A stretch of 64,000 nucleotides of DNA. Origin: Synechocystis sp. LKSZ1 (GTDB lineage Bacteria; Cyanobacteriota; Cyanobacteriia; Cyanobacteriales; Microcystaceae). The notes beneath the pieces are model-generated. The model was not told the DNA's origin. It made no database searches and saw nothing but the letters and a program-made list of their open reading frames with translations. The stretch covers positions 2,542,001-2,606,000 of the forward strand of contig NZ_AP031572.1 in NCBI RefSeq assembly GCF_040436315.1. The letters run 5' to 3'. The translations under genes and the position numbers were made by a program. This document shows positions 37,527 through 46,482 of this stretch, in pieces (the stretch's first letter is position 1; each line of letters begins with the position of its first letter).

Positions 37527-38660
37527 ATGAGAATTGCGCTTTTTACCGAAACCTTTTTGCCTAAAATTGACGGTATTGTCACTCGTCTCAAGCATACCGT
37601 CGAGCACCTCCAGCGACAGGGCCACCAGGTGCTGGTCTTCTGTCCAGAGGGAGGCTTAAGGGAATACAAAGGGGCCAGGATCCATGGGGTTAAGGGCATG
37701 CCGCTCCCTCTCTATCCTGAGCTTAAACTAGCTTTTCCGGGGCCACCACTCAAGCAAGCCCTGCAACGATTCCGTCCTGACGTGATCCATGTCGTCAATC
37801 CGGCAGTGTTGGGGGTCGGCGGCATTTACTATGCCAAAACCCTCCAGATTCCCTTGGTGGCCTCCTACCATACCCACCTACCCCAATACCTCCAGCATTA
37901 TGGCCTAGGGGCCTTAGAGGGTCTCCTCTGGGAACTCCTCAAGTTGGGTCATAATCAGGCTATGCTCAATCTTTGTACTTCGTCGGCCATGGTACAGGAA
38001 CTGCAAAGCCACGGCATTGAGCGGGTTGACCTCTGGCAACGGGGCGTTGATACGGAGCTTTTCCAACCTCATCTAGCCTCCCGAAGCATGCGCGAGAAGC
38101 TTTCCCAGGGCCATCCCGAAGCCCCCCTATTACTCTACGTGGGAAGAGTCTCCGCTGAAAAACAAATTGATGAAATTAAACCGGTTTTGGCTGCGATTCC
38201 CCAGGCCCGTCTGGCCATCGTCGGAGATGGCCCCCAGCGGGAGGCCCTGGAAGCCCATTTTGCTGGAACACCGACTTATTTTGCGGGTTATATGCAGGGC
38301 TTAGAATTAGCCTCTGCCTTTGCCTCCGCCGATGCCTTTATTTTTCCCTCTCGTACTGAAACCCTGGGGTTAGTATTGTTAGAAGCCATGGCAGCGGGTT
38401 GTCCGGTGGTGGCGGCGGCCTCTGGAGGTATTACCGACATTGTTAGTGATGGGATTAATGGTTATCTTTTCAATCCCCAAGACCCTCAGGGGGTTGTGGC
38501 GGCAACCCAACGACTACTCGCCTCGCCAGAGGAGCGGGAAACCCTACGGCGCAATGCCCGTCTTGAAGCAGAACGCTGGGGTTGGGCCGCCGCTACTCAA
38601 CAACTTCAAACCTATTACGAACAGATCCTCGGACGTTCTTCCCTGCCCCAGGTGGCCTAG
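37527..38660 (+). CDS. sqdX: Sulfoquinovosyltransferase (SQDG synthase)
   Basis: A 377-residue GT4-family glycosyltransferase that moves sulfoquinovose from UDP to diacylglycerol to make SQDG in the thylakoid. The frame extends 57 nt upstream to a TTG, but homologues start MRIALFTETFLPKIDGIVTR, matching ATG 37527. Typical GT4 features are LVASYHTHLPQYLQHYGLG, LLYVGRVSAEKQIDEI and the E-x7-E region FPSRTETLGLVLLEAMAAG. It follows sqdB closely and was probably transcribed with it. Confidence 0.95.
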   Translation: MRIALFTETFLPKIDGIVTRLKHTVEHLQRQGHQVLVFCPEGGLREYKGARIHGVKGMPLPLYPELKLAFPGPPLKQALQRFRPDVIHVVNPAVLGVGGIYYAKTLQIPLVASYHTHLPQYLQHYGLGALEGLLWELLKLGHNQAMLNLCTSSAMVQELQSHGIERVDLWQRGVDTELFQPHLASRSMREKLSQGHPEAPLLLYVGRVSAEKQIDEIKPVLAAIPQARLAIVGDGPQREALEAHFAGTPTYFAGYMQGLELASAFASADAFIFPSRTETLGLVLLEAMAAGCPVVAAASGGITDIVSDGINGYLFNPQDPQGVVAATQRLLASPEERETLRRNARLEAERWGWAAATQQLQTYYEQILGRSSLPQVA

Positions 38661-38738
38661 TCTGCCCTCCCCCTTGGAGAAACTGGGGACGGATGGTAGG
38701 CTATTAATGTTGACAAAATGCAACCTAGCAGGTACGTT

Positions 38739-39434
38739 ATGCCGCTTTTGGTTTTAATGGCCGACGATGATCCCAGTACCTGCTCCCTGGTAAAGGATTT
38801 TTTAGAAATGCAGGGGTACGCTGTGATCACCGCCAATAATGGCCAAGAGGCCATGGCCCTGCTCAGCACTTATCATCCCCATCTGCTAATCTCCGATGTG
38901 AAAATGCCCAAGCAAGACGGCTATCATTTACTCTGGGAATTGCGTCAACGGCCGGAATTTCGGCTCTTGCCGGTTATTTTATTAACGGAGTGTGACCAGC
39001 CAGAACAACGAATTCAGGGCTATCAGATGGGCTGTGATGCCTACTTACCGAAGCCTTTTAACTTACTGGAATTATTGGCCATTGCCCGTAATCTTCTAGA
39101 ACGGAGCCAAGTGATTCAAAATGAATTGCGCTTCCAGCGAGAAGAGCGGCCGCTTAGTCCCCAGGCAGGAGACGCTGACATCCCCGAACAAATCCGTGAA
39201 GCCATGGATCAATCGATGTTGGCCCATTTGGAATCGCTCAATCTAACCCAGCGGGAGCTAGAGGTTCTCGATGTCCTGATTCAGGGGTTTTCCAATGTGG
39301 CCATTGGCCAACATCTGCACCTGAGTCCTCGCACTGTTGAGAAATATGTGAGTAATCTTCTGCGGAAGACCCGTACTAATAACCGAGCTGAATTAGTCGG
39401 CTTTGCCCTCAAGTACCATCGCAAGGACGGATGA
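38739..39434 (+). CDS. NarL-type response regulator
   Basis: ATG 38739 (AGG 6 nt upstream) gives 231 residues; ATG 38718 would add seven. Receiver domain: DDD at 9-11, phosphoacceptor D53 in LLISDVKMPKQDGYHLLW, K105 in YLPKPFNLLELL. A linker of about 45 residues leads to a LuxR-type HTH (about 165-228; LNLTQRELEVLDVLIQGFSN, LSPRTVEKYVSNLLRKTRTN). It is the second NarL-type regulator in the window with no kinase next to it. Located between sqdX and the convergent ccm operon; target genes unknown. Confidence 0.88.
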   Translation: MPLLVLMADDDPSTCSLVKDFLEMQGYAVITANNGQEAMALLSTYHPHLLISDVKMPKQDGYHLLWELRQRPEFRLLPVILLTECDQPEQRIQGYQMGCDAYLPKPFNLLELLAIARNLLERSQVIQNELRFQREERPLSPQAGDADIPEQIREAMDQSMLAHLESLNLTQRELEVLDVLIQGFSNVAIGQHLHLSPRTVEKYVSNLLRKTRTNNRAELVGFALKYHRKDG

Positions 39435-39458
39435 CAAGACGCCTCCATGTTGCTCGAG

Positions 39459-40115
39459 CTAGGTATTTTTTTTGAATAAATTTCGTTCTGGGAAAAGCGT
39501 TACCAGCAGTTGATTGATATAGACTTGACCCACTACCGGGGGCTTTTCTGGCGAACGCTCTGGTTTAAGTTCCTCCCGTTCGGCCAGGGGAGCTTCTTCG
39601 GTTGCTGGGGGACTCAGCTCAACGATGACGTCTTCCGAAGCTAAGGATTCTGGGGTAGCTTCAGGAGGAGAAACAGGATGCTCTGCTTCACTATCCCAGG
39701 GAGAAGGGATTGACACGGTTTCTTCCAGTAATGGCGGGATTTCCTGTTGGGGGCGAGACGGGTCTCCCAACAGAGATTTGGGGGGGATTAAGGCCCTTTC
39801 TGCCACTGCTGTATTCCAAAGCGTTACCTCTGCCCCCAGGCAAGCATCTTGCCCCACCTCAACTTGGCCCATAACCAGACACCGAGGCCCGATGATGGCC
39901 CCCGGCGCAAGAATAATAGGGCCGCCCCAGGCATGGATAATTGAACCTCGACCAATACAAACACCGGCTCCAATCACAACTTGGTAGCCGGGATCTGCTT
40001 GCAAAATCGTGCCGGGAGCAATGACTGCCGTTTCATGGATGGTGATTTGGCCCCTCACCAAATACGCCGATTGACTAACCAAATGAGCGGAGGGTCGTGA
40101 CATGGTGATGGCCAA
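39459..40115 (-). CDS. ccmN: Carboxysome assembly protein CcmN
   Basis: A 218-residue adaptor linking CcmM to the shell. Residues about 20-125 are hexapeptide repeats forming a left-handed beta helix (ETAVIAPGTILQADPGYQVV). A Pro/Glu-rich linker (about 128-195) follows. The last 20 or so residues (VGQVYINQLLVTLFPERNLF) form the amphipathic encapsulation peptide that binds CcmK shell proteins. It is the last gene of the ccm operon, 17 nt after ccmM. Confidence 0.95.
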   Translation of the reverse strand: MAITMSRPSAHLVSQSAYLVRGQITIHETAVIAPGTILQADPGYQVVIGAGVCIGRGSIIHAWGGPIILAPGAIIGPRCLVMGQVEVGQDACLGAEVTLWNTAVAERALIPPKSLLGDPSRPQQEIPPLLEETVSIPSPWDSEAEHPVSPPEATPESLASEDVIVELSPPATEEAPLAEREELKPERSPEKPPVVGQVYINQLLVTLFPERNLFKKNT

Positions 40116-40132
40116 ACTCCCAAAGAATCTTG

Positions 40133-42115
40133 CTAGGGACGTTGAATAATGGTCTCAAGCACACGCCGCTTGGCCTTGGTATCAATCCCTAACAAGCGGA
40201 CATATTCGCCACTATGATCGGCCAGACAATTTTCGAGGGAGCGTAAAACCTCTGCTTCCCGAGTACTGGTAATCGGTGCGCAACTCTGCCACGATTTTGC
40301 CCGGAAACGACGCGGGTCGGTATGCTCTGTACCAATTTGGTATCCCTGGGCCAGGAGAGAGCGGACTTGGTTCACAACGTCTGCACTTAGGCTTTGGCTG
40401 ATGCTAGAGCTATAGCTGTTACCGTAGCTAGGGCTAGGGGCCACTGGAGTCGTACTTAGGGGGGCGCGGGTCGTTGGGGCCTTGCCATTTCCATTGCCAT
40501 CCTCCGGGCGTTGGATAATCACTTCTGCCACACGACGTTTGGCCTTGCGGTCAATACCAATCAAACGAACGTATTGGCCGGGATGGTCCGCCACACAGGC
40601 CATTACTGCCGCTAACACATCCGCTTCGCGGCTACTAGTAATGGCGGCACAGCTATCCCAGGATTTGGCCCGGAACCGTCGTTTATCGGTATGCTCCACA
40701 GCAATGCCGTAGCCCTGGCCCAGTAGACTGCGGACTTGGGCCGTCACATCCGCCGTCAGGCCGGTTGTCCCGAGACCGGAAGCGCCGGAGTAAGCACTAC
40801 CATTGCCATTACTAGAGCCCTTACTGCTATCTTCTCCCGGCCGCTGAATTACCACTTCTGCCAGACGGCGCTTCGCAACGGGGTCAATGCCAATTATACG
40901 AACGTACTCTCCGGCATGATCGGCCAAGAAGGCTTCGATACGTTGGATCGCTTCTCCTTCCCGGGGCGTGTCAATAATATCACCCGTCAACCAGGAACTG
41001 GTTTTAAAACGGCGGGCATTGGCGTGTTCCAGACCAATTTTGCAACCTTGATGAAGCAAAGAACGCACTTGGCTGGCGATATCCGCCTTGAGGCCAACCA
41101 AGGAATTATTCGACCCCTGATTACCACCGTTGTAGTGACGTGTCGCACTCGTCCCCCGGGCCGGGATTCCAGGAGCATCGCCTGGGCGCTGGATAATTAC
41201 TTCAACCGCCCGACGTTTAGCCTGGGTATCAATGCCAATCAAACGGACATACTCCCCAGCGTGGTCCTGGAGCCAGCCCTCTACTGTCGCAATAATTTGT
41301 TCATCTCGATAGCCTTCGGCAATGCCACAACTAATCCAAGATTTGGTTTTAAAGCGGCGCTCGTTAGCGTGTTCACCACTAATGGCATAGTTTTGGGCTA
41401 ACAAGGCTCGGATTTGGTTTCTAACGTCTGCATTAACACCCATCGTTTTTCCTGAATTTATATAGTGAGTTTCGTTTACAACACCCGGATTTTCCAAGGA
41501 ATCCCCTGGAGAAGAGGGGGTCTGAGGGCCCGTGACCACAGTCCCCGGATCTAAATCCAGCCCTAGATTTTTGATCTGTTGAACCAGTAGGCGGTCACTC
41601 TTTTGGATATCCGGCAAATTCTCCGCTTGCTGTTGGTTGGTAATCACAGCGCCAGAGGGGACAAACTTGCCTGGGGGAATAGCTACGTCCTGAATTAAGG
41701 CGTGCATCATGACAATACAATCCGCGCCAACCCGAGCATTAAAGACCGTCGAGCGGAAACCAATAAAGGCCCGGTCGCCAATATAAACGGGCCCATGGAT
41801 CAATGCCAGGTGAGCAATACAGGCCCCAGAACCAATCCAAACCGAGTACTCAGCCTGGTCATCCCCCAAAATCTGGCCCTGGTCTAGACCATGAATCACA
41901 ACCCCTTCTTGGATCAGGGTGTCCTCTCCGATCCGAAAAGGCGTTCCTTCGTCCGCTCGAATGGATGTTCCGGGAGCAATGGTTACCCTTGCTTCGACTC
42001 GCACATCCCCAACCAGGTTAGAAAAGGAATGGATATAAGCCGTTTGATCGATCTGGGGCTCCGCCAGGTTTTTGGCCCAGGGGCTAGTAGGAGCAACTGT
42101 AGTACGGACTGCCAT
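40133..42115 (-). CDS. ccmM: Carboxysome scaffold CcmM with four RbcS-like modules
   Basis: A 660-residue scaffold that condenses Rubisco. The N-terminal part (about 15-205) is a gamma-carbonic-anhydrase-like beta helix ([34 protein letters not shown]). It is followed by four RbcS-like (SSUL) modules near 227-310, 340-425, 455-540 and 570-660, joined by Ser/Gly/Asn-rich linkers; each has an xHxxxRRFxxxSW core. Cysteines differ: modules 3 and 4 have two each (SWDSC...MACVADH; SWQSC...ENCLADH), module 1 has one (SWISC), module 2 none. An internal ATG at 41443 can start the short form. Confidence 0.97.
   Translation of the reverse strand: MAVRTTVAPTSPWAKNLAEPQIDQTAYIHSFSNLVGDVRVEARVTIAPGTSIRADEGTPFRIGEDTLIQEGVVIHGLDQGQILGDDQAEYSVWIGSGACIAHLALIHGPVYIGDRAFIGFRSTVFNARVGADCIVMMHALIQDVAIPPGKFVPSGAVITNQQQAENLPDIQKSDRLLVQQIKNLGLDLDPGTVVTGPQTPSSPGDSLENPGVVNETHYINSGKTMGVNADVRNQIRALLAQNYAISGEHANERRFKTKSWISCGIAEGYRDEQIIATVEGWLQDHAGEYVRLIGIDTQAKRRAVEVIIQRPGDAPGIPARGTSATRHYNGGNQGSNNSLVGLKADIASQVRSLLHQGCKIGLEHANARRFKTSSWLTGDIIDTPREGEAIQRIEAFLADHAGEYVRIIGIDPVAKRRLAEVVIQRPGEDSSKGSSNGNGSAYSGASGLGTTGLTADVTAQVRSLLGQGYGIAVEHTDKRRFRAKSWDSCAAITSSREADVLAAVMACVADHPGQYVRLIGIDRKAKRRVAEVIIQRPEDGNGNGKAPTTRAPLSTTPVAPSPSYGNSYSSSISQSLSADVVNQVRSLLAQGYQIGTEHTDPRRFRAKSWQSCAPITSTREAEVLRSLENCLADHSGEYVRLLGIDTKAKRRVLETIIQRP
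41441..41453 (-). promoter_or_regulatory. Internal translation start for the short CcmM form
   Basis: Within ccmM, AGGAA (complement of 41449-41453) sits 6 nt before ATG 41443 (residue 225), just before the first SSUL module. This would yield a 436-residue protein of SSUL modules only, equivalent to the known short CcmM made from an internal start in other beta-cyanobacteria. Confidence 0.65.
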
Positions 42116-42173
42116 GGAAATTAAACCCCCCTACGTATGGTCAGACAGTGTCTCAAAAAAGAGAGTGGCAGGA

Positions 42174-42485
42174 TTAGGTTGAAGTACGATACTCATCTTT
42201 TTTGCTGTACAAGGAACGATTCTCCACGGTCACGGTGTCGATAATACCAATCACCATGGCATCTAGGGGTCGCTCTTCATTTCCACTATCCTTCCGAGCG
42301 GCACTCCCCCGCGTGACGAGTACCCATTCATTAACGCCAGCACCGACAATATCCGCCGCCACTTCGTACTGGTCAAGGGCTTGACCTTGAGCGTTAATGT
42401 ATTGGACTACTAGGAGCTTAACTCCCGTTAAACTACGGGTTTTATGAGTGCTTACCACCGTGCCAAGTACTTTGGCAATTTGCAT
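42174..42485 (-). CDS. ccmL: Carboxysome vertex protein CcmL
   Basis: A 103-residue bacterial microcompartment vertex protein (BMV fold) that forms pentamers at carboxysome corners. It begins MQIAKVLGTVVSTHKTRSLT and has the family segments GAGVNEWVLVTRGSAARKD and DAMVIGIIDTVTVENRSLY. Length is normal. It is located 19 nt after ccmK1 and 58 nt before ccmM in the ccm operon. Confidence 0.97.
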   Translation of the reverse strand: MQIAKVLGTVVSTHKTRSLTGVKLLVVQYINAQGQALDQYEVAADIVGAGVNEWVLVTRGSAARKDSGNEERPLDAMVIGIIDTVTVENRSLYSKKDEYRTST

Positions 42486-42504
42486 AATTTAGAGTAATTG
42501 CCTA

Positions 42505-42843
42505 CTAGATCCGCCGGAGGGGACGCGGGTTAACAATATCCCGAAATTGTTCGACCGCTTCGGTGTAGCGAATGGGCAAGACGTATTCCAAGTTTTCGTG
42601 GGGACGGGCAATGATATGGTTCGAGAGGACTTCTCCACCGTTGACCCGCAGAGCATTTTGAATCCCGGCCGATACAGAGGCCTGGACTTCTGAAACATCG
42701 CCGCGAACAATGACCGTCACGCGCCCACTACCAATTTTTTCGTAGCCGACCAGGGTAACACGGGCTGCTTTAACCATCGCATCCGCTGCTTCGACGACTG
42801 CTGGAAACCCTAAGGTTTCTACCATTCCAACTGCAATTGACAT
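42505..42843 (-). CDS. ccmK1: Carboxysome shell protein CcmK1
   Basis: A 112-residue BMC-domain protein forming hexameric shell facets. The frame is open to 42894, but [20 protein letters not shown] at 42843 is the family N-terminus. The BMC core and pore loop ([20 protein letters not shown]) are intact. It is longer than its upstream paralogue by a C-terminal tail (ending VNPRPLRRI), the trait that separates CcmK1 from CcmK2. It lies between ccmK2 and ccmL. Confidence 0.95.
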   Translation of the reverse strand: MSIAVGMVETLGFPAVVEAADAMVKAARVTLVGYEKIGSGRVTVIVRGDVSEVQASVSAGIQNALRVNGGEVLSNHIIARPHENLEYVLPIRYTEAVEQFRDIVNPRPLRRI

Positions 42844-42950
42844 GATCTTAGGTGCTCCTAGAGACTTTTCATAAATACAGACGTTAGTGACCAAAGGCGA
42901 ATTTCGTTGCCTTGGCTACCGACTATCCCAAGGGAATTTGACTAGAATTT

Positions 42951-43262
42951 TTAGTAGGTACGGAATTGTTCTACGTCTTCGGTATAACGAATCGGAAGAA
43001 CGTATTCCAGGTTTTCGTGGGGACGTGCAATGATGTGGGTCGATAATACTTCTCCCCCATTAACCCGATTAGCCGCTTCAATGCCTGCGGAAATAGAGGC
43101 CTGGACTTCAGACACGTCGCCTCGGACAATGACAGTCACGCGACCACTGCCGATTTTTTCATAACCGACTAACGTTACTCGAGCCGCTTTGACCATCGAA
43201 TCAGCGGCTTCAACAACAGCCGGGAAGCCTTTGGTCTCTATCATTCCTACTGCAATTGACAT
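42951..43262 (-). CDS. ccmK2: Carboxysome shell protein CcmK2
   Basis: A 103-residue BMC-domain shell protein, first gene of the ccm operon. It begins [20 protein letters not shown], has the pore loop [20 protein letters not shown] and ends VEQFRTY, as CcmK2 does. It is close to identical to CcmK1 over the shared part, showing tandem duplication. The gap to ccmK1 is 107 nt. Confidence 0.96.
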   Translation of the reverse strand: MSIAVGMIETKGFPAVVEAADSMVKAARVTLVGYEKIGSGRVTVIVRGDVSEVQASISAGIEAANRVNGGEVLSTHIIARPHENLEYVLPIRYTEDVEQFRTY

Positions 43263-43626
43263 GGTTAAATTCCTCGCTTATCTTAAGCCAGATTAAACAG
43301 AATAAAAGACGTTTTCGAGCAAGAGCTTGGGGTAAATTTTTGCCTTGAGATTTTTGGCAGAGAATTTCGTCAGGGCCAGGCCCAGCGACAGCACAAAATC
43401 TCGTTCTAATTTTCCTAAAAACGGTTTAAGCCAGAAAAATTAGACGGAAGCGGCGAAACTATTGACTCTATCAAAAGCATAGGAAACCTTGGCCCCTTTG
43501 ACAATATAAAAGAACATGATATTTTTTAATTTCAGGGTTAACCAAAGTTAATCTAGGCCATAACCAGCCCGGATAGGCGCCGATGGGGCCATCTCGGTTC
43601 GCCGCTGGTGATGAAGTCAGAAAGCA
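43263..43626 (-). other. Leader and promoter region of the ccm operon
   Basis: About 360 bp between fcl and ccmK2, both on the minus strand. It contains the candidate promoter at 43476-43504 and a leader of roughly 200 nt with no credible ORF. No strong terminator for fcl was found, so partial read-through into ccm cannot be excluded. Confidence 0.5.
43476..43504 (-). promoter_or_regulatory. Candidate sigma70 promoter of the ccm operon
   Basis: On the minus strand TTGTCA (complement of 43499-43504) and TATGCT (complement of 43476-43481) are separated by exactly 17 nt. The start of ccmK2 is about 214 nt downstream, which would leave a long 5' leader. Confidence 0.45.
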
Positions 43627-44565
43627 CTAGGAACGATGCTGACGATACCAGTCAATGGTGTGTTGTAGGCCCTGACGTAGACTGACCTGGGCGGTAAAGC
43701 CAAAAGCGGCCTTGGCTTTCTGGGTATCGAGGCAACGGCGGGGTTGGCCATTGGGTTTATCGGTTTGCCAAAGGATGTCTCCCTGAAAATCCATCAATTC
43801 ACAGATCAAGGACACCAAGTCCCGGATCGAAATTTCAAAATTGGTACCTAAATTGATGGGATCCGGCTGGTCGTAGGCCTGGGTAGCCAGCACAATGCCT
43901 CGGGCCGCATCCGTCGCGTAGAGAAACTCGCGGGTGGGGCTGCCATCCCCCCAGACCGCCAGGAAAGGCTCATTATTTTGCTGGGCCTGATCCACCTTAC
44001 GGATCAGGGCAGGAATAACATGGGAGCTCTGGGGGGCAAAATTATCGCCGGGGCCATAGAGGTTGACCGGCAGGAGATAAATGCCATCGAAGCCGTACTG
44101 TTGTCGATAGGACTGGAGTTGGACGAGCAGGGCCTTCTTGGCAATGCCGTAGGGTGCATTAGTTTCTTCTGGGTAGCCCTGCCAGAGGTCTTCTTCTTTG
44201 AAAGGAACCGGCGTGAATTTGGGATAGGCACAGATAGTACCAATGCAAACAAACTTTTCTACTTTAGCGCGGTAGGCCGCCTCAATCAGTTGGGCTCCCA
44301 TCATCAGGTTGTCATAGAAAAGCTCCGCTGGCTTAGCTTGGTTGAGACCAATTCCCCCCACATGGGCAGCTAGATGAATGACAATCTGCTGACCCGCAAC
44401 GGCCTGTTGACAATGATGCCATTGGCGGAGATCGCACTCACGGGAGCGAGGAATGGTAATGTTTTCGGCCTGGGCACCGGCTTGGATGAGTTGCTCGACG
44501 ACCTGTCTTCCTAGAAAACCAGCTCCACCAGTCACTAAAATACGCTTGTTTGCTAAATCCATCAT
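43627..44565 (-). CDS. fcl: GDP-L-fucose synthase
   Basis: A 312-residue SDR enzyme that epimerises and reduces GDP-4-keto-6-deoxymannose to GDP-L-fucose. The NADPH-binding loop is VTGGAGFLGRQVVEQL near residue 11, and the catalytic Tyr/Lys are Y139 and K143 in NAPYGIAKKALLV. The family segment HLAAHVGGIGLNQAKPAELF is present. Its partner, gmd, is 6 kb away on the other strand. The product feeds surface polysaccharide. Confidence 0.94.
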   Translation of the reverse strand: MMDLANKRILVTGGAGFLGRQVVEQLIQAGAQAENITIPRSRECDLRQWHHCQQAVAGQQIVIHLAAHVGGIGLNQAKPAELFYDNLMMGAQLIEAAYRAKVEKFVCIGTICAYPKFTPVPFKEEDLWQGYPEETNAPYGIAKKALLVQLQSYRQQYGFDGIYLLPVNLYGPGDNFAPQSSHVIPALIRKVDQAQQNNEPFLAVWGDGSPTREFLYATDAARGIVLATQAYDQPDPINLGTNFEISIRDLVSLICELMDFQGDILWQTDKPNGQPRRCLDTQKAKAAFGFTAQVSLRQGLQHTIDWYRQHRS

Positions 44566-44867
44566 GGCAGTACGGGTTTAGTCCCAGGAGTAAGCCTTTA
44601 TAGGAAGTAGTGTACCATGGCTAGCCCGGAAGGCGACTATTCGGAAAATTTCCACTTTTTTCACCTTTTTTCTACTTTTTGCGATTTGGCAAATCCCTAT
44701 TTGTTGCTCCCATTGCCGTTAATTTCCCTTTAGCTAGGGACTGACATCCCCTGGGACGTCACCTATTCTAGAGGAGACGTTAAGCACAGAACGATTTTGT
44801 TTCGTTAAGCAAGATTGAACTGTATTAAGCGTCATAATTCACAAGAGAATGGAGTCATTTGTTAACC
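44566..44867. other. Divergent intergenic region with an imperfect inverted repeat
   Basis: About 300 bp between fcl (minus) and the first secreted-protein gene (plus). It contains a T-rich stretch at 44647-44685 and an imperfect inverted repeat GACATCCC-CT-GGGACGTC at 44743-44760 (one mismatch), a possible operator. No gene found. Confidence 0.4.
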
Positions 44868-45206
44868 ATGAAAAAGCTACTTTTAGGTTGTTTGGCCCTG
44901 ACCACCCTCACGACTTTAGCGCTACCGGCCCATGCCGGCGATGAGGCTAATGTCCAGGATGCAACCCAGGTGATCACCCAGGATGGGGATGGCAATACCT
45001 CCTTTCAACGGAGTACCCAAAAGATTCAATCTCAACACCGAGGTATGACGAGCACCGATAATCTGGGGAATGCCCAAAGCATTTACCAAGATGCGCTACA
45101 ACAAGGCTCTAATAACTACGGCCAACAGGAAAATAATCAACAGATTAAGGTGCGCCGCAACCTTCGCAATGGCAGTACTGAAATGATGATTCGCCAGGGC
45201 AACTAG
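44868..45206 (+). CDS. Small secreted Q/N-rich protein with curlin-like motif
   Basis: ATG 44868 gives 112 residues (a TTG three codons earlier is possible). A signal peptide (MKKLLLGCLALTTLTTLALP, cleavage after HAG or AHA) precedes a mature part rich in Gln, Asn and Ser. It contains ITQDGDGNTSFQRSTQ, which fits the curlin repeat pattern Q-x-G-x-G-N-x4-Q, and a looser copy ALQQGSNNYGQQENNQQ. I recognise no named family. First of four small secreted-protein genes in a row. It may form or bind extracellular fibres (inference). Confidence 0.75.
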   Translation: MKKLLLGCLALTTLTTLALPAHAGDEANVQDATQVITQDGDGNTSFQRSTQKIQSQHRGMTSTDNLGNAQSIYQDALQQGSNNYGQQENNQQIKVRRNLRNGSTEMMIRQGN

Positions 45207-45284
45207 ACAATCAATCCAACATACCGGCCGCCAGAGTAGAAAAACCAGGGGAGCGACCAAGCCAACGTCGGAAGTCGTTGTGTC

Positions 45285-45362
45285 ATGCTGATGACAGTGG
45301 TTTGCTCCCTATTTTTCTTGGGGGTGGGACCGGATGCAGCTCAGCGGGAGAGTAGACCATGA
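45285..45362 (+). CDS. Possible 25-codon leader ORF overlapping the next start
   Basis: ATG 45285 opens 25 codons (MLMTVVCSLFFLGVGPDAAQ...) ending in TGA that overlaps the next ATG as ATGA. It could couple translation, or be a chance ORF; the next gene has its own ribosome site (GGGAG 8 nt before its ATG). Confidence 0.2.
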   Translation: MLMTVVCSLFFLGVGPDAAQRESRP

Positions 45363-45676
45363 CAACCAAGCACGGATTTTTATTAGTTCTAGTAAGTTTA
45401 TCAATACTAGAGCCAGTGAACTTGGCTTCGGCCCTAGAGGTACAAGTCGGAACTATTCGTATTCAGACCCCAGGGCCTACTCCGCCCCGTCGTCGTCCAG
45501 TTCCTAGCAAATACCGTGCTCATCCCCAGTTTTCCGCCCCGGCGGCCTCCCGCCAAACCCTAGAAATGTACTGTGTCTCTAGTAATGGTCAGGCTGTTCA
45601 ATCCCTACGCCAGACCACCTCTAGTAATTCTCAAGCCAGTAGCCGTCGGGTGTGGGTCTATCAAGATTGCCAATAA
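45359..45676 (+). CDS. Small secreted basic/Pro-rich protein, unrecognised
   Basis: A 105-residue protein with a signal peptide (about 1-25, ending VNLASA). The mature part has a Pro/Arg-rich stretch (TPGPTPPRRRPVPSKYR) and two cysteines (YCVSS and the terminal YQDCQ) that could form a disulfide. GGGAG lies 8 nt before the ATG. It lies 152 bp after the first gene of the cluster and 34 bp before the next, all on the plus strand. Confidence 0.65.
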   Translation: MTTKHGFLLVLVSLSILEPVNLASALEVQVGTIRIQTPGPTPPRRRPVPSKYRAHPQFSAPAASRQTLEMYCVSSNGQAVQSLRQTTSSNSQASSRRVWVYQDCQ

Positions 45677-45710
45677 AACACCGTTGAAACGACCTTTAGG
45701 AGCAATTCCG

Positions 45711-46097
45711 ATGATGGGAAAAGTTTTACCCCTAAGTTTATTGTACTGTTCTGGTGTCCTGGTCATGGGACTTATTGAAGCGAAGGCCGCACAGGCCCAG
45801 TGTATTCAAGCTGATGTTTCCATTCAGTACAACATTAGTGGTTCTCAGGAACCTACTCGGCGCAGTAATGATGTCACCATGGCTAGTGACCGCAACTGCT
45901 CCGGTAATATCAGCGTTACCAAGGGAGTCCAGGGCAATATTGGCGGCAGCGGCCCCCTAGAGCAACGGCGAGTCGTCGAACATCGCCAACAGGGGGGCCA
46001 GGGCAATCCCAGCGGTGTGAATCCACCGACGGTACAAATCAAAACGAATGCCACCGCCGATGTCTATAACGCGGCGGATAAATACCTCAAACCCTAG
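45711..46097 (+). CDS. Small secreted protein with two cysteines, unrecognised
   Basis: The frame is open from 45573 but ATG 45711, with AGGAG at 45698-45702, gives 128 residues with a signal peptide (MMGKVLPLSLLYCSGVLVMG, cleavage near AQAQ). The mature part begins CIQADVSIQYNISGSQEPTR and has a second cysteine in SDRNCSGNISVTKGVQGNIG; the rest is Gly/Gln/Asn-rich. Together with its neighbours it looks like a component of an exported structure; no family known to me. Confidence 0.7.
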   Translation: MMGKVLPLSLLYCSGVLVMGLIEAKAAQAQCIQADVSIQYNISGSQEPTRRSNDVTMASDRNCSGNISVTKGVQGNIGGSGPLEQRRVVEHRQQGGQGNPSGVNPPTVQIKTNATADVYNAADKYLKP

Positions 46098-46122
46098 GCG
46101 GGTCTAGTAAAGGAGCAACACA

Positions 46123-46395
46123 ATGATGGGATTTTCTGCGGGTTATTGGTGGACTCTGGGCTATGTCCTCTTGCTGTTTGGTCTCGGCCTGCCTGCTTCT
46201 GCTCAGGTAGCGGCCCAAGGAGCCAGTCAAGACACCCTGATTAACGGTGATAATAACCAAGTTACCCAGGTGATTAACCAGACGATTATTAACCACCCTG
46301 GCCGAGCCCGTGCTTTGCTCAAGGAGGACAAGGTTAAAAGCAATAATGGACGATATTCGAGGGAACCGAAGGACAAGTCGTCTCATAAAGAATAG
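46123..46395 (+). CDS. Small secreted protein with N-G-D-N-N motif
   Basis: AGGAG (46111-46115) lies 7 nt before ATG 46123. The 90-residue product has a signal peptide (about 1-28, ending LPASAQ) and a mature part with INGDNNQVTQVINQTI, which resembles half of a curlin-type repeat, followed by a charged Lys/Arg-rich tail. It is the last gene of the cluster and is followed by a strong terminator. Confidence 0.65.
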   Translation: MMGFSAGYWWTLGYVLLLFGLGLPASAQVAAQGASQDTLINGDNNQVTQVINQTIINHPGRARALLKEDKVKSNNGRYSREPKDKSSHKE

Positions 46396-46443
46396 AGGGA
46401 CTCCTCCGCCTACTGCCCTGGCCCTTTTCGATTATCATGCGCG

Positions 46444-46473
46444 AACTCTCCTTAACATTCAGGAGAGTTTTTT
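46444..46473 (+). terminator. Rho-independent terminator of the secreted-protein cluster
   Basis: A 9-bp perfect stem (AACTCTCCT at 46444-46452 with AGGAGAGTT at 46461-46469), 8-base loop and a run of six T. It ends the plus-strand cluster just before the convergent TPR gene. Confidence 0.85.
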
Positions 46474-46482
46474 GTCATTACA

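Noticed and set aside
38710-38738. TTGACA-17 nt-TACGTT upstream of the second NarL-type regulator
   Set aside because: The -10 match is poor and the transcript would start after the preferred ATG at 38739.
40736-41401. 221-codon plus-strand ORF opposite ccmM
   Set aside because: It mirrors the repeated RbcS-like modules, so its internal repetition is explained by ccmM; no ribosome site.
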